A DNA stretch of 41,867 nt, from the IMG/VR virus record IMGVR_UViG_3300025617_000045, positions 1-41,867 of that record. One strand, written 5' to 3'. Under the pieces are notes generated by a model. That model did no database searches. It had not been told where the DNA came from and saw nothing but the letters and a program-made list of their open reading frames with translations. Both the position numbers and the translations under genes were made by a program. The DNA is from a virus. Of the stretch, positions 1 to 8,009 are shown piece by piece (the first letter of the stretch is position 1; every line of letters starts with the position of its first letter).

Positions 1-96
1 TTGCTTTGCCACAAATATATCATCGACATTGCCTTCAGGCCAAAAGCCTTTTTCTTTTGCTGTTGCATGTACTTGTGCTGCTCTCTCATCAAACAT
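1..96 (-). CDS. MazG-like nucleotide pyrophosphohydrolase, N-terminal fragment
   Basis: Partial gene: the ATG is at 96-94 and the frame stays open to the left window edge, giving 32 residues. A GGAGG ribosome binding site at 107-103 sits six bases before the ATG, and the start overlaps the polymerase stop codon by eight bases. The peptide contains AAQVHATAKEKGFW, which resembles the start of phage MazG-like enzymes (helix 1, then a Lys-Gly-Phe/Trp-Trp turn). These hydrolyse NTPs or dNTPs to monophosphates, and next to a polymerase the role would be nucleotide-pool control. The metal-binding EExxE motif would lie outside the window, so the assignment rests on the N-terminus alone. Confidence 0.55.
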   Translation of the reverse strand, partial: MFDERAAQVHATAKEKGFWPEGNVDDIFVAKQ

Positions 97-3000
97 TTAT
101 ATCCTCCAATATTACCGTTCCATCTCTTGTTTTTCCGAAAGAAAATGTATAAGCACTTCCCTCCTGAATTCTCATGTACGCCTTTGCAAATGTTGTGGGG
201 AACACTACGACAGAGTGCATATCCCTGGACGAATCTGCAAGGGTAAGGGTTGCCATCTTCTTTCCTGCCTTTGTAATACGAGGCTTGAAAGATACTACGA
301 ACATCTCTTCATCCTTGTATGGCAGTTGTTTGTAGTTTAGAAACTTAACCAGTGCTGCGTCAGAAGTCTTAATTTCATCTGACGGGATAGCAGAAACAAT
401 CCTGTTATCGCTGGCGAGAAGAAGGTAGGTCTTACCGCTTTCTATTGCAGTCTGCTCTTCATCAAAGATCCCAACAGAGCCAGTCTTGTCCAGAACCTCC
501 ACCCTGGACCAGCCTTTGCCACGCTTAATGCTCTTAACCATGCCCATAAGGATAAACGAACCTTTTTCCTCAAAGTCTTCTACAGAATTTAGGAATGCAT
601 GGTAGTGCGAAGGAACCGTAACATTAAACTCTGGTAGGTTGAGATACTCATAAAGATTGTCCCTAATCTCTTCTTCATTACGGGGATTATCCTCGAAGTT
701 AGCCGCACCGATAACTCTAAGTGCCTGCAAAGATCTGCTGTTTACACCAGTGCCCTTCTTCATACTAAACTCTTCCAACTCTTTGTATGAGCTAAATGGT
801 CTAGCCTCTAGGTACTTGCTAGCAATGTTGTCTGATATGTATTTAATTCCAGACAAGCCAAACCTAATTCCCTTACCCTCGATTTTAAAGTCGATGTCTG
901 AGTCGTTAACGTGTGGCAGTCTAATAGGAATACCCATACGCTTTGCCTCAATCAGATACTCTGTGCGAGCATCCTTATCTTTCTCGTTCTTGAGGATGGC
1001 AAACATAAACTCAAGAGGGTAGTAGTACTTTAGCCATGCTGTCCAGTACGATAGTGTAGAATACGCAACAGCGTGAGACTTATTAAAGGAGTAGCCAGCG
1101 TGTGCTTCAAAGTCTTGCCACAGCTCTTTTGCCAGGTTTGGAGCCATGTACTTAGACGCACCTTCAACAAACTTATCTTTGAATACATCGAACTCTTTGG
1201 CATCTTTCTTTTTACCAATAATCTTACGAACCTTGTCGGCTTCAACCATAGACATACCCCCAAGATTTACACAGGCCTGCATAACCTGTTCCTGATACAG
1301 AATACATCCGTAAGTTTCTCCAGTAAACTCTTTCATGACATCGTGGTGAAAGGTAATTCCCTGACGACCCTTCTTGCGCTCAATGTAGTCTTTGCCGATA
1401 GTATTCATTGCACCAGGACGAACAAGAGCGTTTGAGGCCGCTAGCTCATCAAAGTTGCGGACGCCCATCTTCATCAAAAGGTTTGTATATGGCGTTGCCT
1501 CACATTGGAAGATTCCTTTTGTGTGACCACTAGAAAGCATGTCATATACCTTGTCATCTTCTAGATCAATCTTTAATAGATTAATTTCTTTACGGTGACG
1601 CTCTTTGATAATGTCTAGGGTGTTCCTTAAAACACTAAGTGTCTTTAGGCCTAGGGCATCAATCTTGATTAGACCAATTCGTTCTGCCTCTTCCATATCT
1701 ACCGCAACAACTGGGATGCGGTCGCCAGACCCTGGTGCCTTCCTGGTTTCCATTGGCGCATGTCTAAAGATTGGCTCCTTGGCGGTAACAACACCAGCAG
1801 CGTGGATACCAGTACCACGAATACGACCCCTTAGCTGATCGCCGTATTTCTCAATCTCTGGATACTTCTCACGAAACTCGCGTGTCTGCTTAGACGTGCA
1901 ATACTCATCCCAGGTATCAAACAGCTTACTTACTTTGTTTACATCTGTAAGTGGAATGTGCAAGACTCTAGCAATGTCTCGGATAACACCCTTGTCTTTG
2001 AACTCAAGGAATGTGGCAATAGAGGCGACGTGTCGATACTGCCTAACTAGATAATCCTTTACCTCTTCACGACGGGTGTCCTGGATATCAGTATCAATAT
2101 CTGGGAAGTCATTACGTTCTGGATTAATAAATCGGAAAAACAGCAATCCATATTTAATTGGATCGATATCTGTGATACCCAGTGCGTAACACAGCAGGGA
2201 ACCAGCAGAGGAGCCACGCCCAGGACCTACCTGGATGCCTTCTTTCTTTGCCCAGTTAATCATATTGCGTACAACTAGGAAGTAAGGACTAAACCTTTTA
2301 GATTCGATGACTTCCATCTCTTCCTCTAGCCTATCCAAATATTCCTGACCGTCAACGCCTCTGAGCTTAAGGCCTTCAAGGGCCAAGTCTCTCAACTCTT
2401 GGTCTGGGCTTTGATACTGTGCGGGAAGAAGATCTAGCCCATCTTTGATGTCGTAGTTTTCTACCTTGTTAGCTATTTCAATAGTGGCTTCGTAGATATC
2501 TTCACGATCGATACCCTGAGACTTCATGGCTTCACGCATCTCTTCGTCTGAAAGAAGGTGGATGTCAAAGTTGTCAAAGCTGATGTCTCGCTCGCCGTAA
2601 AGATAGTTAAGTCTATCTTTTAGATTCTCGTGCTTCTTTGACTTTTCAAAGGTGGCGTCTTTCTGAATCTTATTGCTGTATGTATTAAGAATAAGTTTAA
2701 GCTCTTGAATCTCTTTTTGCCCCGTGTGTGCGTGGTGACAGTCTGGAGTTACTACCGCTTTGATTCCATACTCATCTGCCAAAGCCAGTAGTTGGTGATT
2801 CATCTCTGCGGGGTTGTGAGGCATTACCTCGATGTAGTAGTCGTCACCGAATACCCCGTGGTGCCATTCAATTTGACGCTTAGCCTCAGCTAGCTCGCCA
2901 GCCTCAATGGCTTTAGCGATAGTGCCACTAAGGCACCCAGAGGTTACAATGATACCTTCTTTGTATTTTTCTAAAACATCATAGTCGATGCGTGGCTTTT

Positions 3001-3358
3001 TGTAAAAACCCTCTGTCCAGCCAATTTCATTTAGCTTGTTTAAGTTTTCCAGCCCTTGCTGGTTCTTAGCAAGGAGGACTATATGGTTGTAGACAAGGTC
3101 TAAAGGCCCTTCTCTACTGTCCCGATCACGTTGATCGAACCTATCTTCGGTTATATAGCCCTCCACGCCAAGGATTGGCTTAATGTTCTTTTCTTTTGCA
3201 GCCCGAAACATCTCCCTGTGACCAGAAAGAGAACCGTGGTCAGTGATCGCCAAAGCGGTCATGCCCAGTTCGTGGGCACGATCTACATACTCTTGTGGGG
3301 TAGCAATACCGTCAAAGAGTGAGTAGTGCGTGTGAACATGTAAGCCAACATATACCAT
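89..3358 (-). CDS. dnaE: DNA polymerase III alpha subunit (DnaE type)
   Basis: Replicative DNA polymerase, 1089 residues, slightly shorter than the roughly 1160 of E. coli. The N-terminal PHP domain has all nine metal ligands of an active site: H7, H9, D16, H41, E66, H92, C142, D206 and H208. In actinobacterial DnaE1 this domain is the 3'-5' proofreading exonuclease, so the enzyme may proofread by itself. The palm has GPGRGSSAGS followed by PDIDTD (419-424), and the third catalytic aspartate is D567 in KIDALGL. A conserved FNKSHAVAY block lies near residue 755, and an OB-fold-like segment starts near 933. The start codon is seven bases after the stop of the putative ssDNA-binding gene and has no clear Shine-Dalgarno, which suggests translational coupling. 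No clamp or clamp-loader gene is visible. Confidence 0.97.
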   Translation of the reverse strand: MVYVGLHVHTHYSLFDGIATPQEYVDRAHELGMTALAITDHGSLSGHREMFRAAKEKNIKPILGVEGYITEDRFDQRDRDSREGPLDLVYNHIVLLAKNQQGLENLNKLNEIGWTEGFYKKPRIDYDVLEKYKEGIIVTSGCLSGTIAKAIEAGELAEAKRQIEWHHGVFGDDYYIEVMPHNPAEMNHQLLALADEYGIKAVVTPDCHHAHTGQKEIQELKLILNTYSNKIQKDATFEKSKKHENLKDRLNYLYGERDISFDNFDIHLLSDEEMREAMKSQGIDREDIYEATIEIANKVENYDIKDGLDLLPAQYQSPDQELRDLALEGLKLRGVDGQEYLDRLEEEMEVIESKRFSPYFLVVRNMINWAKKEGIQVGPGRGSSAGSLLCYALGITDIDPIKYGLLFFRFINPERNDFPDIDTDIQDTRREEVKDYLVRQYRHVASIATFLEFKDKGVIRDIARVLHIPLTDVNKVSKLFDTWDEYCTSKQTREFREKYPEIEKYGDQLRGRIRGTGIHAAGVVTAKEPIFRHAPMETRKAPGSGDRIPVVAVDMEEAERIGLIKIDALGLKTLSVLRNTLDIIKERHRKEINLLKIDLEDDKVYDMLSSGHTKGIFQCEATPYTNLLMKMGVRNFDELAASNALVRPGAMNTIGKDYIERKKGRQGITFHHDVMKEFTGETYGCILYQEQVMQACVNLGGMSMVEADKVRKIIGKKKDAKEFDVFKDKFVEGASKYMAPNLAKELWQDFEAHAGYSFNKSHAVAYSTLSYWTAWLKYYYPLEFMFAILKNEKDKDARTEYLIEAKRMGIPIRLPHVNDSDIDFKIEGKGIRFGLSGIKYISDNIASKYLEARPFSSYKELEEFSMKKGTGVNSRSLQALRVIGAANFEDNPRNEEEIRDNLYEYLNLPEFNVTVPSHYHAFLNSVEDFEEKGSFILMGMVKSIKRGKGWSRVEVLDKTGSVGIFDEEQTAIESGKTYLLLASDNRIVSAIPSDEIKTSDAALVKFLNYKQLPYKDEEMFVVSFKPRITKAGKKMATLTLADSSRDMHSVVVFPTTFAKAYMRIQEGSAYTFSFGKTRDGTVILEDINV

Positions 3359-3364
3359 ACTTAA

Positions 3365-4021
3365 TTACCACTCCACATTAGATGCGGTGGTAGCAGAGGG
3401 TGTGTCAAAGCCAAGGTAGAAGGCTTCCTGCTCTGCGTATGGTACGTGGTTAAGAGCGACGTCAAGGTCAAATGGACTGACGGTCTCCCAGTTGTGGGGC
3501 TCGCTGTCTGGAGCACCTGGAATAAGGGTGTAGCTTGTCTCTACTCCCTGGCCATTACGCTTAAGCTTCCAGGTAAGATTAGAAATGCTACCCGTCTCAA
3601 GTGCGTAGTCACGAATGACATTGAAAGGCGACTGCTTTCCAACACCAATGGACCAGATTGCAACGTATGGCTCTTCGATCCCGTCGTCTACCAGCACGTT
3701 GCAGTAGAAGCGGAGTCGTCCACCCCAGCCAGCCTTGGGGTCTTTTCTGTGCATTTCATCTGCCCAGTCACGGCCCTCGGTGTCCATAGTATCTACTGCC
3801 TTGCGACGATAGTCCTTGGGGTTGGTGTGTTCTTTCACAACAAGCGAAAGGCCACGCTCTGCATTATAGTTTGCAGAGTCTTCATCCAGCTCTTCGATAA
3901 AGCGGATCTTGACAGACTGACCGTCAGCGAGCTTAAGCCACTTGACTCGGGGCTTGTCGCTATCGTATTTTGGTCGGTCCAATAGTGCGTTGATATTCTT
4001 CAACCCTTTTACTACACTCAT
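3365..4021 (-). CDS. putative single-stranded DNA-binding protein
   Basis: 218 residues. The N-terminal part reads like phage gp32-type or OB-fold proteins: a basic stretch, then KWLKLADGQSVKIRFIEEL, a pattern often seen where phage ssDNA-binding proteins enter the OB core. Aromatic and basic residues continue through the middle (RLRFYCNVLV, YVAIWSIGVGKQ, LTWKLKRNGQG). I see no CxxC zinc motif and no typical acidic DDIPF tail; the protein ends NVEW. It lies between primase and polymerase, as expected of a replisome component. An AGGAG site seven bases before the ATG supports the start, and the 50-base gap upstream is very A+T rich. The functional label comes from context and general pattern, so it is only moderately supported. 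Confidence 0.45.
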   Translation of the reverse strand: MSVVKGLKNINALLDRPKYDSDKPRVKWLKLADGQSVKIRFIEELDEDSANYNAERGLSLVVKEHTNPKDYRRKAVDTMDTEGRDWADEMHRKDPKAGWGGRLRFYCNVLVDDGIEEPYVAIWSIGVGKQSPFNVIRDYALETGSISNLTWKLKRNGQGVETSYTLIPGAPDSEPHNWETVSPFDLDVALNHVPYAEQEAFYLGFDTPSATTASNVEW

Positions 4022-4071
4022 ATATTTTCTCCTATATTTGATTGATACTTGATTTGTATTTTTTATATATA

Positions 4072-5016
4072 TTATTTTAGTATTGATGATATTGAGTCTG
4101 CGAAGTCAAAGCTTAAAGCCTTGATATCTACATCATCCATATCGCCAATGTCTTTGTATTTTGTTTCTAAATGAAGAACAGAAACCTTGGCAGAAAGCTT
4201 CTCTTGAAGCCGTTTAGCCATACTGTTTCCTGCATCATCATTATCAGCAATGACAATTATATCATTGAAGTATTTATTTAGCAACTCCGTCTGTATATTA
4301 GATACGTTAGAGCCCAGTGTTGCAACCGCAGGCATTCCGCACTGGTCAAGCCTGATAGCGTCAAAGGATGACTCTACAACATAAACCTTACGAGATGCCT
4401 TTACCCTATTTAGATTAAATAGTGTCTTTCCTTTTGGTAGCTTGGGAGTGTTCTTAAACTCTTTACCCTCGACAGAACGGCCCACAAAGCCAACCAGCAT
4501 ACCGTCTGGTGAGTGAACGGGTATCGTAACCATGTCCTGGCTCTCTGAATATCCAAGATCAAACTTTTTAAGAGACTCTTCTGTAATCTTTCTTCCAAGA
4601 TAGTAAGTCTTGGCTCTGGGCGACTCTAACGCTGTTGTAGCCAACCTCTTTACGAGAAGCTCGTCAAAGGGGACGAAGTCTGGCCTTTTGTTTAACCTAT
4701 CTGAGACTTCTTCCTCTAAGCTGCTTTCGATCTCCATAGACTTTACAAACCTAATAGCCTCAAAGTAGGTCTTCTTGGTTTGATGCATAACAAGCTCTAC
4801 TAGGCTTTCAACGTGGTGGCAGGAAAAGCAGAAAAATGTTCCTCTGACCTTGTCTACTTCTCCGGCAGGGGTTCTGAAGTTGGCGTGGAAGGGGCAAAAG
4901 ATTAAGAAGTCTGTATCTACCTCAGACTCTACGTTTATGCCGCTTCCCGCAAGTACTCTTCTAACTTGTTCTGCTGTATAGGTATGACCGTTGCTTCGTC
5001 TACCCCGAATATCCAT
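4072..5016 (-). CDS. dnaG: DnaG-type DNA primase
   Basis: 314 residues; makes RNA primers for replication. The N-terminal CHC2-like zinc-binding region has C41, H44, C63 and C66 (CPFH, then CFSC). The TOPRIM domain has its acidic glutamate E215 in VVESSFDAI and the metal-binding DNDDAG at 258-263. It is much shorter than bacterial DnaG (about 580 residues) and lacks an obvious C-terminal helicase-interaction domain, as in many actinophages. The residues before the zinc region (YTAEQVRRVLAGSGI) match the actinophage primase N-terminus as I know it. This supports the start at 5016, even though it overlaps the preceding gene by 82 bases. There is only a weak purine-rich stretch as ribosome binding site. 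Confidence 0.93.
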   Translation of the reverse strand: MDIRGRRSNGHTYTAEQVRRVLAGSGINVESEVDTDFLIFCPFHANFRTPAGEVDKVRGTFFCFSCHHVESLVELVMHQTKKTYFEAIRFVKSMEIESSLEEEVSDRLNKRPDFVPFDELLVKRLATTALESPRAKTYYLGRKITEESLKKFDLGYSESQDMVTIPVHSPDGMLVGFVGRSVEGKEFKNTPKLPKGKTLFNLNRVKASRKVYVVESSFDAIRLDQCGMPAVATLGSNVSNIQTELLNKYFNDIIVIADNDDAGNSMAKRLQEKLSAKVSVLHLETKYKDIGDMDDVDIKALSFDFADSISSILK

Positions 5017-5261
5017 TCGCTCTTTCTCTTCCCCACATAAATACCGTATAGTGATAATTCAAAATTAAAGCTTTCTGATTTCTCATTATAGCTTATAGTA
5101 AAGTCTGGCGCAATGTCAATTCTAGGAACATAACCAGACAAACGCATTTCTGAGATTATTAATCTCATGTATTCTATTTTTAATCTCCAAATAGCAGAGT
5201 CATCGTATATAGATCCGTCTAGTCCAAATCTCTTTAGTGGCTTATGATGTACGTTTGTCAT
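4935..5261 (-). CDS. conserved small phage protein between helicase and primase genes
   Basis: 108 residues, function unknown. The text (RFGLDGSIYDDSAIWRLK near the N-terminus, YGIYVGKRKSEW in the C-terminal half) resembles small proteins I associate with actinophage replication modules. It looks like a compact mixed alpha/beta fold without signal peptide or membrane segment. The ATG has no Shine-Dalgarno. A TATAAT box ends six bases before it, so the mRNA probably starts at the ATG and is leaderless. Its last 27 codons overlap the first codons of the primase gene in another frame. Its position suggests a replication accessory role, but that is inference. Confidence 0.75.
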   Translation of the reverse strand: MTNVHHKPLKRFGLDGSIYDDSAIWRLKIEYMRLIISEMRLSGYVPRIDIAPDFTISYNEKSESFNFELSLYGIYVGKRKSEWIFGVDEATVIPIQQNKLEEYLREAA

Positions 5262-5267
5262 ACCACT

Positions 5268-5273
5268 ATTATA
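5268..5273 (-). promoter_or_regulatory. -10 box of a leaderless promoter for the 108-residue gene
   Basis: On the minus strand TATAAT occupies 5273-5268, followed by six bases and the ATG at 5261. With transcription starting about seven bases after the box, the RNA would begin at the A of the ATG. No Shine-Dalgarno and no convincing -35 box are seen. A 12-base palindrome lies immediately upstream (5279-5290). Confidence 0.6.
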
Positions 5274-5278
5274 TAAGC

Positions 5279-5290
5279 TAGTTTAAACTA
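5279..5290. promoter_or_regulatory. 12-base perfect palindrome upstream of a promoter, possible operator
   Basis: TAGTTTAAACTA is a perfect palindrome that spans the stop codon of the dnaB gene and lies six bases upstream of the TATAAT box at 5273-5268. This is where a repressor dimer could block the -35/-10 region. No second copy was noticed elsewhere, and a short A+T-rich palindrome can occur by chance. Confidence 0.3.
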
Positions 5291-6506
5291 AATCTTCCAT
5301 ATCCTTGTATTTATACCAACCTTTATCAAAATCAACCTGGACCATGAACTCGCCCATGAAGCCGTGCCTGTTTTTTCTAAACACACATTCCATAACATCA
5401 CTATTGCTACCACGACCAAGTGCCATGACCCAGTCAGCATCATAAGCAATTTGACGAGACCAAGCGGTCTGGCCAAGCGTAGGAACAGTGTCCAGCTTTG
5501 TAACGTCATCTGGAGTAGCAGAAGAAATTGCAATGATCGGAACCTCTTCGGAGATAGCCATAAGCTTTAGCTCACGAGAAAGATTTTTCATTCTAACCGT
5601 TTCATTGTCTGACTTCTGGTTTGGGCTCATAAGCTGCAGGTAGTCAACAACAACAAAGTCTGGTTTGTACTGATCCATCTTTCCTCTTAGAACAGATGGA
5701 GTGATGTCTCCACCAGTATCATTAGAGACAATTCTAAATGGAGGCTTGTCCTTGATGTGCCCCTGGTGCCAACGCTTAAGGTCATCGATGTCGATCTCTC
5801 CGTTAGCTATCTTTCGGTGAGACCAAAGCCCCTCGCCCATAATAGTAAATACACGATTACGAACCTCTGTCTCGGACATCTCAAGGCTGACCACTAGAGG
5901 AGACTTCCCCTGCTTCCATGCTTGAACAGCAAAGTACAGGCTTAGCCAAGACTTACCAATGCCAGGATAGGCCAAGAAAACTCCAAGCTGTCCCGGCATA
6001 ATGCCTGAAGGCAAGTAGTTGTCAAACCCTGGCAAGCCAGTCTTTATCCCTAGAACCCCAAGCTCTTTTTGCTTTTGGACATTTTGGAAGTACATAATTG
6101 CGTCTTCAATGTCTGTGGCATCAATGTCTTTGATTACTGAAGTGTTCTTCTTAAGCTCTGATGTTTTGTTAATCAGCTCTTCGAGAGCCCCGCCGCTTTG
6201 ACCGTCCTGAATCTCAGATGCTGCGGTACGGATGATTTCCTTAAGGCTACCGCTAAGGTACTCTGCCTGCAGCTCTTCCAAGTGATGCTTTGTGGCACCA
6301 ACGTCTTCTACAAGATTAAAGTCAGGAAATTTTTGCTCAACCAGCTTTACTGGGGGTAGCTCGCTATTGCTCTCTGTGTACTTCCTAACAAACTCCCAAA
6401 TGTCTCCATGCGTAGTCATCAGGTTGTCTGCATTTGCCTGCAGCAATACGTGAATCTGTTTGTCTTTTAGTACTGCAGACAAAACCCTTGCTTCGGCGCT
6501 ATCCAT
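5283..6506 (-). CDS. dnaB: DnaB-like replicative DNA helicase
   Basis: 407 residues; ring helicase that unwinds the fork ahead of polymerase and primase. The N-terminal helical domain (about 1-125) is followed by a RecA-type ATPase. Walker A is AYPGIGKS at 179-186, the conserved glutamate is in SLEMS (E209), and Walker B is FVVVDYLQLM with D288. An SRELKLMA segment near 310 and GQTAWSRQIAYDADWVMAL toward the C-terminus match DnaB motifs. It is slightly shorter than E. coli DnaB (471), mainly in the N-terminal domain. The ATG overlaps the end of the 102-residue gene by eight bases, so the two are probably coupled. The primase lies just downstream with one small gene between. Confidence 0.95.
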   Translation of the reverse strand: MDSAEARVLSAVLKDKQIHVLLQANADNLMTTHGDIWEFVRKYTESNSELPPVKLVEQKFPDFNLVEDVGATKHHLEELQAEYLSGSLKEIIRTAASEIQDGQSGGALEELINKTSELKKNTSVIKDIDATDIEDAIMYFQNVQKQKELGVLGIKTGLPGFDNYLPSGIMPGQLGVFLAYPGIGKSWLSLYFAVQAWKQGKSPLVVSLEMSETEVRNRVFTIMGEGLWSHRKIANGEIDIDDLKRWHQGHIKDKPPFRIVSNDTGGDITPSVLRGKMDQYKPDFVVVDYLQLMSPNQKSDNETVRMKNLSRELKLMAISEEVPIIAISSATPDDVTKLDTVPTLGQTAWSRQIAYDADWVMALGRGSNSDVMECVFRKNRHGFMGEFMVQVDFDKGWYKYKDMEDLV

Positions 6507-6807
6507 TCAGCCATTCCTTTGCCATTTTACGTCTCTCTGCTCTCTCTTTTTTGTCTTCTTCAAACTGTTCTTTTGCCTGTAAAATCTTCTCTGCATAATT
6601 AGCAAAGTACCCCCAGCTTGGGGAGTCGGCCACGTCAAAGTAGTAGCTCAAAAGATCGTAGCATCCAGGTAGCCCGTAGGACTCTATTAGTGAGTCGGCT
6701 GCCCATTGCTCTTTGTTAATGTTATGTGTTGGCTTTGTATTATACTTAAACGTATAAAGTTTTGCATATCTGCTGAGCAAAGCCATTCGGTCTTTGCGCT
6801 CAGCCAT
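6499..6807 (-). CDS. small helical protein preceding dnaB, function unknown
   Basis: 102 residues, predominantly helical and rich in charged and aromatic residues. The C-terminal third is strongly charged (KEQFEEDKKERAERRKMAKE). The middle part (SLIESYGLPGCYDLLSYYF) recalls short proteins found just before helicase genes in siphophages. Its start overlaps the previous stop as TAATG, and its end overlaps dnaB. Helicase loaders often sit here, so loading is a candidate role by position only; no AAA+ or known loader motif is visible. Confidence 0.75.
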   Translation of the reverse strand: MAERKDRMALLSRYAKLYTFKYNTKPTHNINKEQWAADSLIESYGLPGCYDLLSYYFDVADSPSWGYFANYAEKILQAKEQFEEDKKERAERRKMAKEWLNG

Positions 6808-7013
6808 TATTGACTAGCTTCTGCCGATGCTTCTTTGACCTTGTCAGCAAGCTTCTGTTCTACAAAAGCATAAACTCTTTCAAAGGCCTCGTTAATGTTT
6901 TCTCCGTCACGCTCTGAGTCTTCTACGCCCAGATCGATACGCAACGACTGAAAGTTTCCTAGATTGAGCGTATAGCCCAATGCAACGTTTACCTTAGCAC
7001 TGCTGTTTTCCAT
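6807..7013 (-). CDS. small conserved-looking phage protein, function unknown
   Basis: 68 residues, acidic. An N-terminal beta-rich half (KVNVALGYTLNLGNFQSLRI) leads to an amphipathic helix (INEAFERVYAFVEQKLADKV). The LNLGNF-x-S-[L/V]-R pattern is one I associate with small proteins in phage replication regions, without a known activity. An AGAAGGG site lies upstream of the ATG. Its stop overlaps the next start as TAATG, so it belongs to the replication operon. Confidence 0.7.
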   Translation of the reverse strand: MENSSAKVNVALGYTLNLGNFQSLRIDLGVEDSERDGENINEAFERVYAFVEQKLADKVKEASAEASQ

Positions 7014-7024
7014 CTCATACCCTT

Positions 7025-7546
7025 CTAAATAGACTCTGTCCAGATTGGGACAAAGTTTCCGTCTTCTGTTCTCGTATAAGTCAGGATACCATCCCCCATC
7101 CTCCTTGTCAACTCCTGAATTGTAGGTGTTGAATCATTGGTGATCAAGCCGTCTTTTCTTGGTCTACCCATGTGCTGCTTAGCAAGAATGTCCCGAATTT
7201 CTTTTACCATTGTTTCAGAGTAGTAGGCCCGAACTCTCCAGGCCCTCTCTCCGTCCTTGGTTGCCCCCATAGGAGGAGGAATTAGCCCATTGTGCATCAA
7301 TCTATATAGATGTTTTTGATGCCTGTTAACAAGCTCTGCAGTCTCTTTTACGCTAAAGGCTCTTTCCCGATTTTTCTTAAAGTCAGAAATCAGACAGCTT
7401 TCAATCTGATCTTTAGTTATATTAAAAACAGACATGATGCCGTTTGACCTGTTAAAGTGATGTTTTCTAACAAGACAATTGTTTAAAAACCAAACACGCT
7501 TACTGCCGACAATTGCAGGAGCGTTGTTGTACGCCTCTCTATCCAT
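7025..7546 (-). CDS. MerR/excisionase-like helix-turn-helix DNA-binding protein
   Basis: 173 residues. A winged helix-turn-helix of MerR or excisionase type lies at about 63-120: AFSVKETAELVNRHQKHLYR forms the helix-turn-helix and AWRVRAYYS the wing. A basic GRPRKDG segment at 127-133 resembles an AT-hook core. It stands at the border between the tail and replication modules and is the only recognisable regulator here, so control of replication-gene expression is a reasonable inference. The ATG at 7546 has an AGGAGAG site close upstream. An alternative internal start is M38 (7435), which would remove an unusual aromatic and basic N-terminus but has no Shine-Dalgarno. Without an integrase nearby, an excisionase role is not supported. 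Confidence 0.75.
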   Translation of the reverse strand: MDREAYNNAPAIVGSKRVWFLNNCLVRKHHFNRSNGIMSVFNITKDQIESCLISDFKKNRERAFSVKETAELVNRHQKHLYRLMHNGLIPPPMGATKDGERAWRVRAYYSETMVKEIRDILAKQHMGRPRKDGLITNDSTPTIQELTRRMGDGILTYTRTEDGNFVPIWTESI

Positions 7547-7553
7547 CTCTCTC

Positions 7554-8000
7554 CTAGACTGGGATACCGACCATTAATAAGTTAATTCCTACAGATGCCA
7601 CACCAATTGTGTTAAACTTTACAACGCCCTCGACCCTGTTATTTGTAACCTTGGTCAGGATTACTGAAATGTCTTTTCCAGACTCAGTAGAGCTTTCATC
7701 AATTAGCAACGGTGTTGCTGTTACTACTGGTGCGTACTTGAAGTCACTAAAGTTATAGCTAAACGTACCCTCGCCATCTGGGCTAGTTGTAGAGTTGTTT
7801 GTTACTGTGACGTATCCGCCAACAATCCTAGCGTCAGAGGTTCTAACACTCTGGTTTCCAGCAGATGCTGTATCGATGCTGGTGTACCTTCCTGTGGTTG
7901 GTGAAAGCTGTGTTGCAATATCGTTTACAGCGTTTGCTACTTGATAAATATAAGACAGGTCTAATGGCTGTCCTCGTTCTGGTAATGGTATCTTTGACAT
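7554..8000 (-). CDS. minor tail / virion-associated beta-rich protein
   Basis: 148 residues. The N-terminal helix (SYIYQVANAVNDIATQL) is followed by a beta-rich C-terminal domain with many Thr, Ser and Val residues (ITV-type strands ending in INLLMVGIPV). This resembles a small trimeric fibre tip or a jelly-roll/H-lectin-like fold. It is the last gene of the tail module, where such appendages are common. The ATG has an AGGAG site eight bases upstream. No enzymatic motif is seen, and the exact role is unknown. Confidence 0.65.
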   Translation of the reverse strand: MSKIPLPERGQPLDLSYIYQVANAVNDIATQLSPTTGRYTSIDTASAGNQSVRTSDARIVGGYVTVTNNSTTSPDGEGTFSYNFSDFKYAPVVTATPLLIDESSTESGKDISVILTKVTNNRVEGVVKFNTIGVASVGINLLMVGIPV

Positions 8001-8009
8001 AAAATTCTC

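Noticed and set aside
4022-4071. Promoter in the A+T-rich gap before the ssDNA-binding gene
   Set aside because: Several TATA-like strings occur by composition alone; none has TGN or a -35 box in a convincing position, so none was annotated.
7025-7546. Excisionase call for the MerR-like gene
   Set aside because: The fold type fits, but there is no integrase or attachment site in the window, and many phage regulators share this domain.
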